The notes beneath the pieces are model-generated. The model did not search any database, had not been told where the DNA came from, and saw only the letters and a list, made by a program, of their open reading frames with translations. Shown here one piece after another: positions 62,526-64,000 of a DNA stretch of 64,000 nt. Numbering within the stretch: the first letter of the stretch is position 1; every line of letters begins with the position of its first letter. This DNA comes from an uncultured Eggerthellaceae bacterium (GTDB lineage Bacteria > Actinomycetota > Coriobacteriia > Coriobacteriales > Eggerthellaceae): assembly GCA_910589125.1 (NCBI GenBank), contig CAJURX010000001.1, forward strand, positions 124,001 to 188,000, written 5' to 3'. The translations under genes were made by a program, and so were the position numbers.

Positions 62526-62924
62526 TTACCAGATGTAAGCCATGACTTCGCCACCGATGCCCGCCTTGCGCGCATCGCGGTCGGTCATGACCCCGCTTGA
62601 AGTGGATATGATGGCGGTGCCCAGGCCACCGAGGACGCGCGGCAGGTCATCCTTGCCGGCGTAGATGCGAAGACCGGGCTTGGAGATCCGCTTGATGCCC
62701 TTGATGGTCTTCTCCTTCTTGGGACCGTACTTGAGCGTGAGCTCCAACGTGCCGCGCGGCTCGTCGTCGATCACCTCATAGCCTTGGATGTAGCCTTCCT
62801 TGTCCATGATGCGGGCTATCTCCACGAGCTTCTTGCTGGTGGGCATAGACACCGTGTCATGACCTGCAGTCTGTGCGTTACGCAGGCGCGTAAGCATATC
62901 TGCGATCGGGTCGGTCATTGTCAT
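62526..62924 (-). CDS. rpsH: 30S ribosomal protein S8
   Basis: S8 (132 residues) binds helix 21 of 16S rRNA and often controls the spc operon. Motifs are DPIADMLTRLRNAQ and the C-terminal STSSGVMTDRDARKAGIGGE. The start is ATG 62924; the in-frame ATG at 63005 lies in the gap after rpsZ and is not supported. Confidence 0.97.
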   Translation of the reverse strand: MTMTDPIADMLTRLRNAQTAGHDTVSMPTSKKLVEIARIMDKEGYIQGYEVIDDEPRGTLELTLKYGPKKEKTIKGIKRISKPGLRIYAGKDDLPRVLGGLGTAIISTSSGVMTDRDARKAGIGGEVMAYIW

Positions 62925-63032
62925 GTTGAGCTTCTCCTTAAACTCGCTTGCATATCTCATGCCGGTTCGAATCAGGCACCCGTAGCGCCTGCGCCTGGCA
63001 TGCAAGGACCAGTGTTCGTGAGGTCCTGTGCC

Positions 63033-63218
63033 CTACCAAGAGGACTTGGTGACGCCGGGCAGCTCGCCTTTGTTGGCAAGCTCGCGCAGGCAGATGCGGC
63101 ACAGGCCGAACTTGCGGTAGAACGCGCGCGGACGACCGCAGCGGGTGCAGCGGTTGTGCTGGCGCGTAGAGTACTTCGGTTCGCGCTTCGACTTGGCGAC
63201 CATGGATTTCTTAGCCAT
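63033..63218 (-). CDS. rpsZ: 30S ribosomal protein S14, type Z (zinc)
   Basis: This is the short 61-residue S14 with two CxxC pairs (CTRCG and CRICL), the zinc-binding form. The long, zinc-free paralogue used in zinc starvation is not in the window. Confidence 0.97.
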   Translation of the reverse strand: MAKKSMVAKSKREPKYSTRQHNRCTRCGRPRAFYRKFGLCRICLRELANKGELPGVTKSSW

Positions 63219-63267
63219 TCGATCTCCTCTTTCGTGTCTGCTCTTGGCTCTTGCTCAGGTATCAGAG

Positions 63268-63819
63268 CTATTCGCTCTTGAACGGGAACCCGAGCGCCTT
63301 GAGCAGCGCCAGCGCGTTCTCGTCATTCTTGGCTGATGTGACGACCGTGATGTCCATGCCACGCGTGCGATCGATCTTGTCGTAGTCGATCTCCGGGAAG
63401 ATGAGCTGCTCGGTCACGCCCATGGAGTAGTTGCCGCGACCGTCGAAGCTCTTCGTGGACAGGCCACGGAAGTCACGGACGCGAGGGATGGCGGTGGCCA
63501 GCAGGCGATCCAGGAACTCCCACATGCGGTCCCCGCGCAGGGTGACCTTGCAGCCGATGGCCTGCCCCTCGCGGATATGGAAGCCTGCGATGGACTTCTT
63601 GGCGCGCGTGACCATGGGCTGCTGGCCGGTGATGACGCGCATGTCGTTCATGGCCGCATCCAGGAGCTTGGCATCTCCTGCAGCAGCGCCCACGCCCATG
63701 TTCACGACGATCTTGCTCAGCTTCGGGGTATCCATCTTGTTCTGGATGCCCAGGTCCTTCTGGAGCTGAGATGCTATCTCTTCGTTGTACTTCACTTTGA
63801 GTCGAGGCATATCTGCCAT
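63268..63819 (-). CDS. rplE: 50S ribosomal protein L5
   Basis: L5 (183 residues) binds 5S rRNA and contacts the P-site tRNA. Motifs include KIVVNMGVG, TRAKKSIAGFHIREG, and RDFRGLSTKSFDGRGNYSMG. ATG 63819 follows a weak site. Confidence 0.97.
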   Translation of the reverse strand: MADMPRLKVKYNEEIASQLQKDLGIQNKMDTPKLSKIVVNMGVGAAAGDAKLLDAAMNDMRVITGQQPMVTRAKKSIAGFHIREGQAIGCKVTLRGDRMWEFLDRLLATAIPRVRDFRGLSTKSFDGRGNYSMGVTEQLIFPEIDYDKIDRTRGMDITVVTSAKNDENALALLKALGFPFKSE

Positions 63820-63907
63820 CTCTCATCAACCTTTCTGTTGGTTTGAACCCAGGATTTCCGACCCTGAGTCCCTCGGGTCGCCCGAGGGCCAAATGTCACA
63901 AAGCGGC

Positions 63908-64000
63908 TTAGTCGATATCCTTGCCGCACTTCTTGCAAACACGGTGCTTCTTGCCGTCCTCGATGCGATGGCCGACGCGAGTCGGCTTCTTGCACTGCGG
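63908..64000 (-). CDS. rplX: 50S ribosomal protein L24 (C-terminal part, cut by window edge)
   Basis: The last 30 codons of L24 are visible, reading CKKPTRVGHRIEDGKK and then RVCKKCGKDID before TAA. The two cysteine pairs mark the zinc-containing L24 form. The rest lies beyond base 64000. Confidence 0.93.
   Translation of the reverse strand, partial: PQCKKPTRVGHRIEDGKKHRVCKKCGKDID

Overview
The window is a dense, high-GC (roughly 60 percent), housekeeping-rich piece of a Gram-positive actinobacterial chromosome. The gene content and order point to the class Coriobacteriia (Collinsella/Olsenella-like) rather than to streptomycetes or mycobacteria. The pointers are secA-prfB-split transketolase-ftsEX, a GlnR-like regulator fused transcriptionally to glnA, a Rho factor with a long basic N-terminal extension, PorGDAB, 2Fe-superoxide reductase, and BTAD/SARP-type and PucR-type regulators. 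The class assignment is inference. No rRNA, tRNA, CRISPR array, prophage or insertion sequence was found.

Layout. (1) 1-7456, minus strand: secA, prfB, two-piece transketolase, ftsE and a truncated ftsX at the edge. (2) 7586-10210: a large ATPase/TPR/BTAD regulator. (3) 10403-16817: an operon read rplU-rpmA-(terminator)-obgE-proB-proA-nadD-yqeK-rsfS, with most junctions overlapping. (4) 16942-24592: polA, a glnR-like regulator with glnA, rpmE, superoxide reductase, lgt, two small Cys-rich proteins and a NifU-domain protein. (5) 24712-29313: an LCP-like protein with murA, then rpsB-tsf. (6) 29610-35348: a MetRS-like enzyme, sppA, rho and transaldolase. (7) 35651-39570: an AGE-family epimerase with a ROK-family kinase, convergent with nagA. 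(8) 39622-43522: ruvC-ruvA-ruvB, a divergent PucR-type regulator and a 74-residue orphan. (9) 43767-47708: an hsp20 gene under a perfect CIRCE operator, then porGDAB. (10) 48090-55978: a peptide/sialic-acid type ABC transporter with a permease-ATPase fusion, a NanA/DapA-family lyase, and nagB. (11) 56049-58292: a large multispanning membrane protein, possibly leaderless. (12) 58370-64000: the spc ribosomal protein operon from rplX to secY-adk.

How the parts fit: regions 7 and 10 together encode a plausible complete route from extracellular N-acetylneuraminate to fructose-6-phosphate (ABC import, lyase, ManNAc/GlcNAc epimerase, ROK kinase, NagA, NagB). The end product can enter the transketolase/transaldolase reactions also encoded here, and the pyruvate released by the lyase can feed PorGDAB. 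The rest is translation, secretion, cell wall and DNA repair.

Non-coding features worth noting are a CIRCE element, a repeated composite REP-like palindrome (two full copies and one half copy), a possible ribosomal-protein L31 leader, several intrinsic terminators, and a recurring extended -10 promoter style (TGN-TANNNT). All positions were read by eye from the sequence; family assignments rest on motif recognition without a database search.
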